Shown piece by piece: positions 1 through 11,653 of a stretch of 64,000 nt of DNA. The DNA is taken from positions 1 through 64,000 of the forward strand of contig JBLDXI010000026.1 in NCBI GenBank assembly GCA_047495785.1. Direction: 5' to 3'. Below the pieces are notes generated by a model that did not search any database, was not told where the DNA came from, and saw only the letters and a program-made list of their open reading frames with translations. Positions within the stretch are counted from its first letter, which is position 1. Every line of letters starts with the position of its first letter. This DNA comes from Lepidodermella squamata. Lineage: Eukaryota; Gastrotricha. The position numbers were made by a program, and so were the translations under genes.

Positions 1-2148
1 AATATATCTACCCCGCGAGTCGACAACGACCCGTGCTTGCATGCTTCGTAGGTGCTATTTGCCGACGATCGGGCCATCCTGGCCTTGCCGTGCCTTTCCT
101 TCGCTTTCTTGATTGGCAGCACGTCCCTATGTGCTGTCGTATATATTTATTATATATTTTCCTCCTCACCCGTTCTGCGGCTATATCGCGCGCACCTCAC
201 CTGCACTGTACTGCGCGCGCCTAAATGAGCAAACTTTTTGCTAGTAATATACTGCCAACTATACTTCCTAACCTCTACCTGCCTTGTTCTTCAGAATGGT
301 CGCCGTGTATTTGCCCCCTGCCTGATCTTGTGCCATTAGATGCCGAGAATAAACGTCTGCGGACTCGGAAGCCGACGAATTATTCATAGGACACGTGTTC
401 GCCTGTTGCGGCATTTCCGCGCCTCGAATATTCTGCATTTACGCTCCTTATCCTTAATAGCATTCCTGCGTTTCCACGTTTTTTTTCCACAAATTCGGAA
501 TCCGATAAAACAAATCGGGAAAATTCAGTATTCAGCGGCTTAAGCTTTTTTAAAGGCGAGATCTCTCTTCAAATGCCAATTTTAATCCAACCTTATAATT
601 CATTTCAAAGTCTCATAACGTAATCCTGAATATATTATACAATTTGGTCTTATTTAATTCATTTTCTCCACACTGCTCTCGAGTTGGCGAAGTTAACGCG
701 CCATTTAAAGTATAGGGCGGTTCCATTATACTCTCGGATTACTTGCTTTATTGACATGTTATATAGGTATAGCCTCTAACTGTTGGGGGATACTTATTAT
801 ACTCATATATATCGATGGGTAGCAAATCTGACGCATGCATTTACCTGTGATTATCAAGAATTTATTAGGCGCCGAATGCATATGAGAAGCTTTGTCGACG
901 CCGCGAGGCAAACATATTACAGCCGGTTGCGCAATCGCTAAATTTGCGCCAAATATTAATATTTCTCATAATATGGCATTCGCGTCACTCAGGTCAGCGG
1001 CCACTCAAGAGTGGAGCAGGGCGGCGATTATACTCGCTCTTGTATTTATCCTGCGATTGCCTTTTTACAGCTTTTATGGACTGCCCGCTGTATAGGTGGG
1101 GCTGGCGGGTTGCTAGCTTGACACTTTCGCCGGGCGGCATAACGCCTCGAGTGGTTGTTTGCCGAAACTGCGCAATTCGCCGTAACGCGATAAAATTATC
1201 TGTTTGAACTGAAATAACCGCGATTTTCTCAGGTGCGCTCGTGTTGTCGCTGTACTGCTGCTAAAGCGACGCCGGGCCCGCGGTTATATTTGCGCTCGTC
1301 AGCTGCGCGCGCGCGCGCGTCAAAACTCACCTGTTTTGTCTGCTAGGATCCATCGCGTCCTTGTTGCGCCAATAAATATATAACTCTTGCCCCCAAAATT
1401 TTACGCGCACATATTTTTTTCCGAATTCTTTTACAAGCCCGCGTTTGTGTCAACTGTTTTGCTCAATGCGATAATAATTTGACTTCCTGCCGTGTAAGGA
1501 CGCGGCGTGCGATCTACTCCTCGGGCTAAACGCGCTCATGCCCGGCGCCGATTTCGCATAGCCCTACTCGTTGTTATTGTTGCCGCGCTTGTTGACCGCC
1601 TTGTACCCGGGTTCGCGCTTTATTTTTTCCGGCACGTACGATTTTGCGCGCGCGCGCACTTTTTCCGAGTGTTTTATATAATTTTCCGTGTTCATCTATC
1701 GCGCCGCAGCTCAAAAACGTGTATTTGTTTTCTGTGCCGTTGTTGGGTCAGCTTTTTCATTAATAGCAGCCGATTTTTGGAGCGCTGATGAATGAAAACG
1801 ACTGCTACTAAAACACGTTGTTGTCAATGATTGGTTTCGGAACTGCGCTCGACAAATACAACAATAACAACATAAATTCCATTAAAAATTATTATTCACG
1901 TTTCGACAATTCACTTCATATTATTTGTATTATTTTAAACATAATGTGTGTATTTTTCTAATATATAGGATGCAAACACATTTTTATGATTACCTGGCTG
2001 TTGAAAAGCTGCTTAACATGACCGATTTGTTAGCCGCTATTTAACGAGTAAATAAATAAACGAATTGAGGCAAAACGGATCTGACTCTACAACAACATAG
2101 CCTTAAAACGTCGAATCTCGATTAATCTAATTTTTAATATCGGACAAC
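1..2148. other. No gene recognised; CG-rich patches
   Basis: No open frame here shows protein-like composition, a plausible splice chain or a recognisable domain. The stretch holds several runs of alternating pyrimidine/purine bases (for example about 1308-1320 and 1650-1660, CGCGCG type) mixed with AT-rich DNA. It resembles the large intron of the last gene in the window (about 61600-62400), so it may be upstream regulatory DNA of the receptor gene at 2149 or intron of a gene that begins left of the window. Confidence 0.5.
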
Positions 2149-5100
2149 ATGCTTCTGGTCACTTTTCTTTCCATATTATCAACGTCGGCTCTTTTGTGGG
2201 CACCTTCTCAAGCTAAGTCAGGTGAGTCATCTTAAATATCAAATCAGCTTGCGATAATTTTATATCTTTCCGTCAGGAGTATGCCGGCCAACCGGACCTA
2301 GTGATACAGCTAACTGGATTTATTACGTCGGAAAATGTTACGCCCCCATACCAGTCCGTGACTCGGTCAATTTCAACGAAGCCGGGAATATTTGCTCCCA
2401 GCTTTACGGCGCCAGCTCTTCGCTAGCATCGATTGGCGATGAAGAAGTCGCCGGCTTTCTGGTCTCCGACAAGTTCATCTCTGACAGGTTCGTATTTTAT
2501 CGTTGTTTTTACCTTTAAGATTGCTCAATTATATCCCGACAAGAACGCGCTATTAATAATTCACAGCGCGTTTTTAAATAATATAACTCCGAGATAGCGC
2601 GGTGTAAATCATAACCTATTCTCCGGATGTTGATGCAACGCTAATTAGCGCGCATAATTTAATCGATTATTTTTTTACGTGCAGGAAATCGTTCCGAAAA
2701 CTTATGATCGGTCTGCGATTCTCGCGGGGCCACGGCCACTGGGCTGACAATACATTTTACGGACCTTATGGCCAGTCCTATAATCACTTTTCAAGCGGCC
2801 AGGATCCAGTTGCAGCAAGTGCTTCAAGCCCGCATTCCGATCTCTGCACTGTTGTATCGTTCGACCCAGCTCTTGGCCCTGATCCAAGCGCGAACGGGAA
2901 ATGGTAAATTTTACTGAAATAAAACATGAAAAAAACAGAGACGAAACAATAATAAGAAAGCCTCCTTAAAATATTCCTTTTTTGAATTAAGGTCCCTTGT
3001 CGAGTGCTCATCGCGCCTGCAAACGCCTCTTATTGTCTGTGCGCGAATCGCTGATGAATCGGACGAATGTGCACCTGGTAGCCATTTCCGAGCCGATGGC
3101 CTCGGTTGCGTGCCATGCGCACCCGGAACTTACCAGCCTACCGCGAGTCGCACTCGCTGCGAACCATGCTCGCCGCCCCGCGAAGGTTTTATCATTGACA
3201 CCGAGGGCATCGGTGCTACGTCGCAACTTCAGTGCCACCGGCCGCTGCCTCACCTGAACTCGATTGACCCAGGTAATGGGCTGCAGGCCGGTTCGACTAT
3301 GGTCAAACTTGAAGGCGCAAATTTTCTCATCGATTCGAATCTCACCGTCGGTTTCGGCGACTCTTTAGCCACAATTGTCGCTAGTGATCCTACCTACATC
3401 ATTTGCCAATCACCGCCTTATTCGACCATGCAGAGAATCCCAAGTCGCACGAATGGAGTCACGGTTCCGGTTGAAATTCGGTTCTCAAACGGAGTAACGC
3501 GTTCGACATCATTCGTTTACCGGCCAAATCCATCAGTCGATCGCTTTGAACCAACGACTTTTGTCCTCAGTGGTGGACAAAATGTAGCAGTTCGGGGGTC
3601 AGATTTCGACGCGGCCCAGACTCATGGTTTAATCCTGCAAGTGTCCTACCGAGGAACGCCTTATACATCGCTGAGAAGCCACTGCTCCCTCGAATCGCCA
3701 ATGTTGCTGCTATGCAAAACACCCGATCTCAGCGCGTTACTGCCGAAAGCGACCTCGACGATTGCGAGGACAAAGCGGCAAATTTCAAACGCGTTGTGCC
3801 AATCTCCATTCAACGTCCGCGACTGGAGTTTCCGGTTCACGTTCTCCTTCGAACAAACCTTCCAAGTTTCGGCCGATGCTGACGTCCCTGTCGCGATTTT
3901 CGACGATCCTGTCGTCAATAGGTGGACTGAAGACTTTGTCATAACATCGACAGGTGACAATATCTCAATCACCGGGCAACGGCTGTCGTGCGGGGTTAGG
4001 TCGGCAGATGTATCGGTCATGGTCGCCGATCGCCTGTGCGACATCAAGCGAATCACGCCCGAAGAAATCGTCTGCCAGCCGCCGAGGCAAATCTCGCCGA
4101 GTCGTAGTCGAGAGCCTGTTATGGTGCAGGTCGGGGCCCATATTGCGATGGGTGTTGGGTACGTGCGTTACGCCTACACCAACACGCCTACGTTTTTACC
4201 TACCTCTGTGCCGGTATCTACAACACAGAGGGCCACCAATCCAAAAACGACGCCAACCAGACGGCCGAGGGTGAGCATGCCGCCGACAACAGTGGCAACA
4301 CCAAGTACGACTACGACACCGATTTGGCGCCGGAGAATCACAGCACCCGCTCAATTCTTACCACCTAGGGTGCCGCCTCGTCCTACGCCCCCGCCCACTG
4401 TAGCCACCCTACCGACTACGACGACTACAACCACCACGACTACGACAACCCAGGCACCTAGGACAAGGCGAACGACTCGAACGACTTCGACTACTACAAC
4501 AGCTCAATATTACGATAGATTCACCGAACCTGAAATTATTGAGGAGTTCGAAGAGCCGGAAAAGTTCGAATACCCTACGACACGCTTGACTACCCATATG
4601 CCGATCACTGCACGGAAACAGACGGTGACGCCGAAGAATTCGTATTTCGTCACAATTTTCTGGGGACCGAATGGGCCACCTTCAAACACTCCTGCTGATC
4701 TAGCGCCGTTTATCGAGCAGAATCGTCGCGTTACTCCGAAGATGAATGAGCTGAAGTGGAAACAAGCGAGGCTGAAGACGACGGAGCAACCGCTGCCGGT
4801 CAGGGCTTGGCAGCCAGAGCCTGAGCCTGAAGTACCACCTCCACCACCCCCTCCTCCACCACCGTCTCGGCAGCTGAAACAGGAGCAGTGGCAAGATGCG
4901 GAGGAGACAGAGGATTTACAACCGCCAGTTCGGCCATCGAATAAACTGCAAACCGACGAGGCTGTCATTGTCTGGCCACAATCTACGACATTACCAACTC
5001 TACCGCCATGGCATCAACGCGTCGAGCACCAGGAGTTGGCTCATGAGGACACGACAGTTCCTCCGAAAACTCAACAGAACACCCAGGCGGTAAATCACCA

Positions 5101-7501
5101 GAATTCGATTGATGAGCTAGCTACTAATAACGTAATTCAGCGAAGTTCAGTCATGCGTATCACGGCAAGTGACGGCATTTCGTCAACAACTGATGGCTCT
5201 GGGTTGTTCAGTAACCTTGGCGAGTCGCAAACTATGAATTCAGCGCTATTGATCGCCATTGTTGCCGGGGCAACTCTGATCATGTTGATGGTTATCATTG
5301 TCACGGCTGTTGTTGTGACATCGCGAGCCCGTCGCAACAGGCATCGAGCTTGGCGGAAGGGCGGCCGTGACCGGGATCCTCGTAATACTACAAGTACTCG
5401 GTCTTTGCATTCGGCAGATTCGGTCAGTACGATAACTTTCCGAGGTGGCGTTGGAAACTCGGGATCGGGTCTCAGCGAGCATGGAACCATGGTTATTGAA
5501 AATGGCCATGTTCTTACAGGTAAATTCTTGCGATAATCATATAATTTAAATACCGTTGTGTTACCTAAATTGACCCAACCATTTTAAAGTAACCCTAATT
5601 TTTTCAAAACAATGTGTTCACTGAGTGATTGGCTAGCTCAAAATTTGGAATATTTCTAGAAAAAATGGACAGTTAGCAGAGCGTAGTTTCGATCTACAGA
5701 CCTCTGGGTTATGGGCCCAGCGCGCTTCCACTGCGCCACTCTGCTTGTCTGGTTCTAGGGATCTCCGACGCTCTTGTAAGACGTATAAGCATGGAAGTTG
5801 AATCCCGATTTTGAATCCCGAGTAAAACTTGATACTCAGGATTCAATGAGAATTTAAAAAATTTCCCCAGCTGAAGCTTGAATAGTTCTACCAATTTGAA
5901 ATGTATCCAAGGGTTCCAACATGGCGGCTCAGTAGCTTAGTGGTAGAGCGTCTGTCTCGTAAAGAAGATCGCGGGTTCAATTCCCGCCTGGGCCTATCCT
6001 CTATTTTATACTCGCTCGTTGAAATCATCAGTGAAATGGCAGACTTGATCAAGTTTACAAAAGCTTCTTATGGCTGGAAGCAGTGGCGCGCTTCTGTAAC
6101 TCAGCGACTTGAGAGCCGGGCTTGCCGAATGGCTGGCCGGTGGGAGCCCTGTCTCTGGATGTCACATGTCGATCGAGCGCCCCGTGTAAGTACGCCATCA
6201 ACATGGTCGGTGCGGCGGAGGCCGTACTGCCCAGGTTGCGTAATGACACGTCAAAGGTCAGGTCCTAACGGAAGCAGCCTAACGATGTGCGTGGTGAGCG
6301 GTACCGGGACAGTGCTTGTGAATGTGCGCCTTAGCCAGCCCATCGGTTCAGCTGGACGTAAACCTTTTTTTTAAATTTTTCTTATATTTTTAAAATTATT
6401 TTTAAAATGTAATGATTTTCATCCTGATTGCTATAATGACCTTTTTTATCTTATTCAGGTGGCGCCGGAAGCCCAACCTCTAGAGCCAATCTAGCCGCAG
6501 CCGTGGCAACAATCGACCGTCTTCCACTGGTTCTCCATAACAAAATCAATGACATGTTGATCCATGCGAAGCGCATCAAGGTCACCAGCACTTTGGTCCG
6601 AGGCCAATACGGCGATATTTGCCTGGGAAAACTATGGCCAACAAACGCTTCAACACAACACGACACAATAACTGTAACCATCAAAACTCTAAACCGCTTT
6701 GTCATGGACCTGGACTCGACCTCGCTGATTGAAGCTTTCCTTAGCGACGCTCTGATGTTGAAAGGCTTCTACCACCGCAATGTATCTGCTCCATATGCGA
6801 TCGCCTTCAGTGGACAACGGCCTTTAGTCATCTACCCGTTCTACGAAAACGGCAGCCTCAAGTCTTACATCACGAACAAGAACAAAGAAATTCTAGTCTT
6901 TCAACTGCTCGACTTTGCTGCTCAAATCGCGACAGCTATGGTGTACTTATCAGCCCAAAATTTCATCCATAAAGACCTGGCGACCCGAAACTGCGTCGTT
7001 ACGCCTGATTTCGAAGTTAAGGTGGCTGATAATGCCCTGGTTAAGGACGTCCATGGCCGAGAGTACGTTTACGTCGAACAAGCTCGCGATTTCCTGCCTG
7101 TCCGCTGGATGGCTCCGGAATCTTTGACAGATCTTCAATTCTCGCTCAAATCCGACGTATGGTCATTCGGAGTGCTGGTCTGGGAACTTCTAACGCGAGG
7201 CAGATTACCCCATAGCCAGGTCCATAACAGCGAGATAGTGGCTCATCTTCAGCAGCAAGTTCAGCAGCACACCTTGGGCGGATCTAGGCCAGTTATGCGC
7301 CTACCTCGGCCCTCGAATGTCCCACCTGAATTATGCGACATTGTCGACAAGTGCTGCCAACTCGAACCGAGCCGGAGACCGACTTTCGGCTGGTTGCAAG
7401 AGCGCCTGACTACGCTGCTGGACCAACGCCACATGATGGCAGCTTATAACGTTCCAATAATGCCTGTTGAAGGCGGAAATTCGCCGACGACTGGGACCTG
7501 A
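2149..7501 (+). CDS. Receptor tyrosine (pseudo)kinase: C-type lectin, IPT repeats, RYK-like kinase domain
   Basis: Five exons (2149-2221, 2277-2487, 2685-2903, 2992-5519, 6459-7501) join in one frame to 1357 residues. In order: a signal peptide (1-24); a C-type lectin-like domain (about 26-186, with the GKCY start and a late LIVCAR strand); a Cys-rich GCC2/ephrin-receptor-like segment (about 190-245, CVPCAPGTYQP); about three IPT/TIG domains (250-560) as in Met and plexins; a Thr/Pro-rich mucin-like stalk; one membrane helix (about 916-942) followed by an Arg-rich stop; then a kinase domain (about 1040-1340). The kinase keeps the VTIK lysine (about 1086) and HKDLATRNCVV (Asp about 1183), but the DFG motif is DNA (about 1201-1203), exactly as in RYK, which also has HKDLAARNCVI. 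RYK proteins carry a WIF ectodomain; this one does not. It is probably a plasma membrane receptor with weak or no catalysis. Assignment to the RYK branch is by motif only. Intron 4 (939 bases) is unusually long and hosts RNA genes. Confidence 0.87.
5675..5746 (-). tRNA. Initiator tRNA-Met (CAU), cassette copy 1
   Basis: Read on the minus strand, a 72-base cloverleaf: acceptor AGCAGAG pairs with CTCTGCT, the anticodon loop CCCATAA sits on a GGG/CCC stem typical of initiators, and the T loop is ATCGAAA with A54 and A60, the eukaryotic initiator hallmark in place of TTC. There is no intron. It lies antisense inside intron 4 of the receptor kinase gene. Bases 5675-5746 match the second copy at 20095-20166. 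Confidence 0.95.
5926..5995 (+). pseudogene. tRNA-Thr (CGU) pseudogene, cassette copy 1
   Basis: Same sequence as the intact tRNA-Thr(CGU) at 20337-20408, except that two bases (AC) are missing just after the anticodon loop: the 3' half of the anticodon stem reads AGA instead of ACAGA. This leaves 70 bases and destroys two pairs of the five-pair anticodon stem. Acceptor, D and T arms are intact, so the internal A and B box promoter could still work, but a stable mature tRNA is unlikely. Confidence 0.85.
6073..6366 (+). ncRNA. SRP RNA (7SL), cassette copy 1
   Basis: About 294 bases, close to the roughly 300 of animal 7SL. The 5' Alu domain reads GTGGCGCGCTTCTGTAACTC, parallel to GTGGCGCGTGCCTGTAGTCC of human 7SL. 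Domain IV carries the universal SRP54 site: GTCAGGTCC, a UAAC tetraloop, then GGAAGCAGCC. The 3' arm (GTGAATGTGCGCCTTAGCCAGCC) matches the conserved end of the S/Alu stem. A run of eight T at 6365 is a Pol III terminator. The RNA would be the scaffold of the signal recognition particle. It sits on the sense strand of the receptor kinase intron, so Pol II transcripts must pass through it. Exact 5' end uncertain by a few bases. Confidence 0.92.
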
Positions 7502-8332
7502 TTTTTGAAAATTGAAGCTAATCTCTCTCGTCGAAATCTCATTTATACAAGTCGCTCAAATGTGTACAAAAAAATCATCATTTTAAGACGGGTCTGATGA
7601 TGAAATCAAATTGTGTTCAAGCTTCATCTCTATTCGAGTGTGTTTTGTTGTTTCTCCTATTTCTGCTCTTATTTCTCAAAGTTTTCCGCCAACTTCTCAG
7701 ACCTCAGATACGGTTGAATTTCATTTTATTTATAACAAGTGAGAACTTTGAGAGCAGATTTAATTGTATATGTAGAATTTATTTGAAGCTGTATGATAAT
7801 TATTTAAAAACTATAATTATAAATGCTTACGCTGAAATTATTTGCGCTATCGGCGGTACACGCGCCTTGAATTTTCGTGTACCTTCTGTGGCGTTCCTGT
7901 TTTTTCCGAAGAAAATAAAAAGCAAAAGCACTTTTTGATTATTCATAACTTTTTTTCACGGTTGCCCTGGGTTGGAGGAAGAGCGCAGATAACAGTTATC
8001 AACTTAGTGCGGCGATTTCTTGATGAAATTCTACAAGGCCTGTAAGATGAATCACGCCGCTGAGGTGTAATAAAATGAACAAATGAATAGGCAAAAAAGT
8101 GAACAAAGCCATCATTTTTTAAACGTGACTGGAATAAAAAGCGGCGTAAAACATCACCTCATCGCGAAAAAATAGCCATTTCGCTGAATTACTTTTTCCT
8201 GCTGATATAGCCTGTCGTAGAAAATAACTATAACCACGGGCTAATTTACTCAGGAACGGTTATTTGCCCAATCCAATCCTTTTGGTTATATATGCAATTT
8301 TTTTCAAGTACATTTTTAGTGATATTTACGAC
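7502..8332. other. 3' flank of receptor kinase gene, no gene seen
   Basis: AT-rich 3' UTR/intergenic DNA. A poly(A) signal-like AATAAA occurs near 7914. Open frames here lack protein-like composition. Confidence 0.5.
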
Positions 8333-8785
8333 ATGACATCTACCTTGACCATTTGGAATACAGAAACTGAACCTATTTACATCCGGCTTGAGTCAAATGA
8401 AGGATGTAAGCTGTGCAGGCTGATGCCATGGGTCGGTGGCGTTTTATCACCTTTAGTCTATCACTACCGAGAGAAATATTCAGTCAATCAAACTCTGGCA
8501 GATCGTCTCGATTGGCCTGATAGCGATTTATTAACCTTAGCTGAACTCGGCTTCACAGTTATTGAACCCGGTGGGAGGTGGACATCGGCGAAAATGCCTC
8601 CTGATACTAAGCTGCACTGCCAAATGTTCAAATTTATATGGCATCCTTACGATGGAAGTCAAATGTTGTGCCATTTTATTATGCATCGATTGCGAAGTGA
8701 TACTCAGCCAAATGGAGACAAATTATACTCAATCAAAGGATATTTTCAGCGAAACCCGGATGACGACTGGCAACGCTTAACTTGA
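8333..8785 (+). CDS. Small unknown protein, 150 residues
   Basis: I do not recognise this gene. The frame from the ATG at 8333 encodes 150 residues with balanced composition, six Trp, four Cys and no signal peptide or membrane helix; alternating hydrophobic residues (for example TLTIWNTETEPIYIRLES) suggest a beta-rich fold. The open frame extends upstream to about 8264, but an acceptor-like TTTTTAG at about 8313-8319 leaves open a short 5' exon, so the start is not certain. A polyadenylation signal (AATAAA) lies at about 8819, just after the stop. The protein may be cytosolic; no function is proposed. Confidence 0.55.
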   Translation: MTSTLTIWNTETEPIYIRLESNEGCKLCRLMPWVGGVLSPLVYHYREKYSVNQTLADRLDWPDSDLLTLAELGFTVIEPGGRWTSAKMPPDTKLHCQMFKFIWHPYDGSQMLCHFIMHRLRSDTQPNGDKLYSIKGYFQRNPDDDWQRLT

Positions 8786-9699
8786 TGTCAGAAATCTGAG
8801 ATATTTTTTGTACGCGTAATAAAAGTTTAGATTGCTATAAGACAAAAAAATGGGGTTTTGATTAGGTGTGATCATTAATAATTCAAAGACAGCAACGAAT
8901 AGAATCATTACGAATTCTACACTCTAAAGATGGCGACACCTATGACAACTTACGCCCTTATTGTCAATATATAGCGCAGGATATACGCGTGGTTTTTTTT
9001 TCTCTGTCACTCGGTCGCGAAAAAATTGAAATTTAGCCAGGAGATTTGAGTGGATTCTCGCGACACTCTATTAATAGCCCCGCCTTCAATTAGACACCAA
9101 ACCGAAATGTTGAGACGCACTGCTTCCGTTTGTAAGCCTCTTTCTCAAATATCTTATGCGAAAAAGCGCTTTGAAGGGTTGCGATGTATATGAATATACA
9201 CGCGGCCTATCGATTTTTCTGCGCTGTAAAAAAAGTTTTGTCTATCTTTTTTTGCCTACCAACAACGTGTTGTATACTCGCTAATGCTGCGGAAATCAGA
9301 GTCGTAGAACCTATGCTGCTGCTGCTGCTGCGTATGCAAAGCCCTCGACAGCTAGTCAAATATTGGACAGTGCTATATGGCGTAGACCCGTTATCACAGC
9401 GAGAGCGCGTAGGGGGGACAGATGATAAAACAAAAGCCCATAAATATACACGGTTACAGTATAATATTATACTAAGCGAGTAGCATTTCAAACCGTGCAC
9501 TTTTTACGATGACTAGACGTTATCTTATCGCCGACCTCGCCCAAATTAGCTAAAAAATTACTGTGAGCTAGGAAACCATGTGACACTTTCATTTCCTTTA
9601 TAGTGTCGCGATTCCACACACTTAAATACGGTCATTTTTGTCGCGCTTGGCAATTATTTTCTTTAATTAAATAGTATGAACTGATCCCTGGGTAGAAAT
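8786..9699. other. Intergenic region upstream of nuclear receptor 1
   Basis: No gene recognised. A short (CTG)5-like tract lies at about 9316. Open frames on both strands over 9184-9500 have no support from composition, and an AT-rich leader precedes the ATG at 9700. Confidence 0.5.
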
Positions 9700-11244
9700 A
9701 TGAAATATTACTGTCAAGTTTGTGGCGTTTTAACGCGGAATCGAGTCCGAACCGGTGCAGCGTTATGCCCGGCCTGCAAGCGGTTTTACCTGCGATACCG
9801 CGGTAAATCGCAGATGTTGCGATGCCTGACCGAAACCAACAAATGCTTGGAACACGAGCCTAACACGGTGAACACAGGATCTGGCAATGTGTTCCGCATC
9901 ATGTGTAAGGCCTGTCGTATTCAAAAGTGCTTCGACCTCGGGCTGGAGAGTACCAACAGCGAGCAAACCAATGATTGCGAGATAACACTCGATAGAAGCT
10001 CAGCATCGCCATCGGGCTCTTCATCAGATATGAAAGCTGAATCATCACCCCCGCCGGAAAAGCTGCAGAAATGCGCCGATGTCGTCTACTACAGCGGCTA
10101 TCAAAACAACCATCACTACCCCAATGCTGCCTCTGTTGTTCCATCATTCAATGCCGGTGATTTGAGCATAACAGAAGAGACATTGCGAGGCATCACCTTT
10201 TCAGGGCGATTCTACGTTGAAAGCATTAGAAGCGTGAGTTGCCTTAATTTTTTCCTTAATTTTTTTGACCTAGATTCTGCTGACAATTAGGAGCCCTTCA
10301 GAATGCACAATGACATTACTGATTTCGGCAACGATGCTTGGAAAAACGAGCTCCTCGGTTTCTTTTCCTCGGCTGTTGTCATTCTTAAACAATTTTTATC
10401 GTCTCTGCCCGGTATAAAAGTCACGCTTGACCTGCCGGTTTTTTATGTCTTAATCATCCCTCTAGGTTACCGAGAACTGTCGTTGGATACCAGGTGTAAA
10501 ATGTTTACCCGGTGCTGCTCGCAAATTAGCATCGCCGAGTGCTGTTCCCACGACGAAGAGCCGCTGATAATGGGCATGAAGCAGAAGATGTGTGGCAAAA
10601 TACTCGAGCGGTTAATTCCTGAATTCGCTGTAAGTATACTTAACTACCGCCTACTACTGATTTCAACTCCTCATTTCCTATAGTTTGTCATCCCTCAACA
10701 AAATGAGATCTGGAGATTCATCAAAATGTGGCAACCTGATGCTGTCGAATTCGCGTTTCTTCTCGCTTTCCTCTTTTATCAAAGTAGTGAGCAGTATCAT
10801 TGGAAAAATATTCCACTCATAACATCGATTTTCGTTTTAGACGACCATGATTTGACTACAGATGAGAATCTCACTATAAGGAATACCTCTCTGCAAATCC
10901 GAGCCGTTCATTGGGCCTACATCGTGCAGGTCTTTGGATCAATGGATCAGCAGTGGTTGACACAGCGGCAATCAATGCTGTATAAAGTTATGGATTTATT
11001 GAATAATGCTGCAGCCACTCGACATGAAGTTCATGCCCTCGAATCAGTTCACGCGCGCATTTCTACTATCGTCAATATGAACGCGATATTTGCTCAGATT
11101 TTAGACTACTGGCGAAAGGAAGCAGTCATGCCGATGCCTACTGTTGGCTCATCGTCTGAGCCAAGCCCAGCAATAACTCCTTATTTTGGTCGTAGCTTTG
11201 AATTCGGTGTTAACTCTGAACTTTCAATTCAGCCTAATATTTAA
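9700..11244 (+). CDS. Nuclear receptor 1 (divergent DBD and LBD)
   Basis: Five exons (9700-10233, 10291-10411, 10466-10629, 10684-10783, 10841-11244), 440 residues. The DNA-binding domain starts at residue 5: CQVC, then CPACKRFYLR as the recognition helix (canonical CEGCKGFFRR), then a second finger C-x6-C-x19-C-x2-C ending KACRIQKC. The canonical second finger is C-x5-C-x9-C-x2-C, so about ten residues are inserted. After a Ser/Pro-rich hinge, the ligand-binding domain shows the helix 3-4 signature LPGYRELSLDTRCKMF. It is likely a DNA-binding transcription factor with unknown ligand. Tandem with the next gene, which shares all intron positions and phases. The 57-base fourth intron happens to be open in frame; the paralogue supports splicing it. 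Confidence 0.88.
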
Positions 11245-11653
11245 ACAAGTACGATGTGATGCTCTGCGGTAAGAATGTTGATTGGTATTTTGCATGGAAT
11301 GGAATAATTCTAGCATGATATTTAATATCAGCCTCTTTTTCTGTTATAAAAGCTGTAGAGGTGTGCATTCTAAGTCTGGAAACATAATGCTGAGTGTATT
11401 CGAAAACAATAAACAACATTCATACCGGTACTTTGAATGGCTATACTATAGGAAATGACCCATTTTATGTTCCACTGATAGGTTTTTTTAATATTTCTAT
11501 CCATCCTAATTTGCACTTCTCATGGATTGGCTCCAAGCTTGATGGTATGGGCGAAAAATGTCATTTAAAATCCTCTAGATTTTGTGTAAGGAGATGGCTA
11601 TTGGTTTATCTTTAGGGAATATTTGATTGAAATCAGGTGTTGTGATTTTTCTA

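Noticed and set aside
1507-1788. Open frame of 93 codons, Arg-rich
   Set aside because: Composition follows the CGCG-rich DNA; no domain, splice support or plausible start context.
4510-4968. Long minus-strand frame opposite the receptor stalk
   Set aside because: Mirror of the Thr/Pro-rich coding sequence (Gly/Ser/Cys runs); a shadow of the plus-strand gene.
6055-6374. Protein-like frames over the SRP RNA, repeated at 20446-20799
   Set aside because: The repeated 'protein' is conserved only because the underlying SRP RNA is conserved.
7842-8045. Frame encoding LPWVGG, similar to MPWVGG of the 8333 gene
   Set aside because: Likeness limited to six residues; no exon chain joins them, so chance is likely.
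9184-9500. Overlapping frames on both strands near a CTG tract
   Set aside because: No codon-like composition and no conserved motif; probably promoter DNA of nuclear receptor 1.
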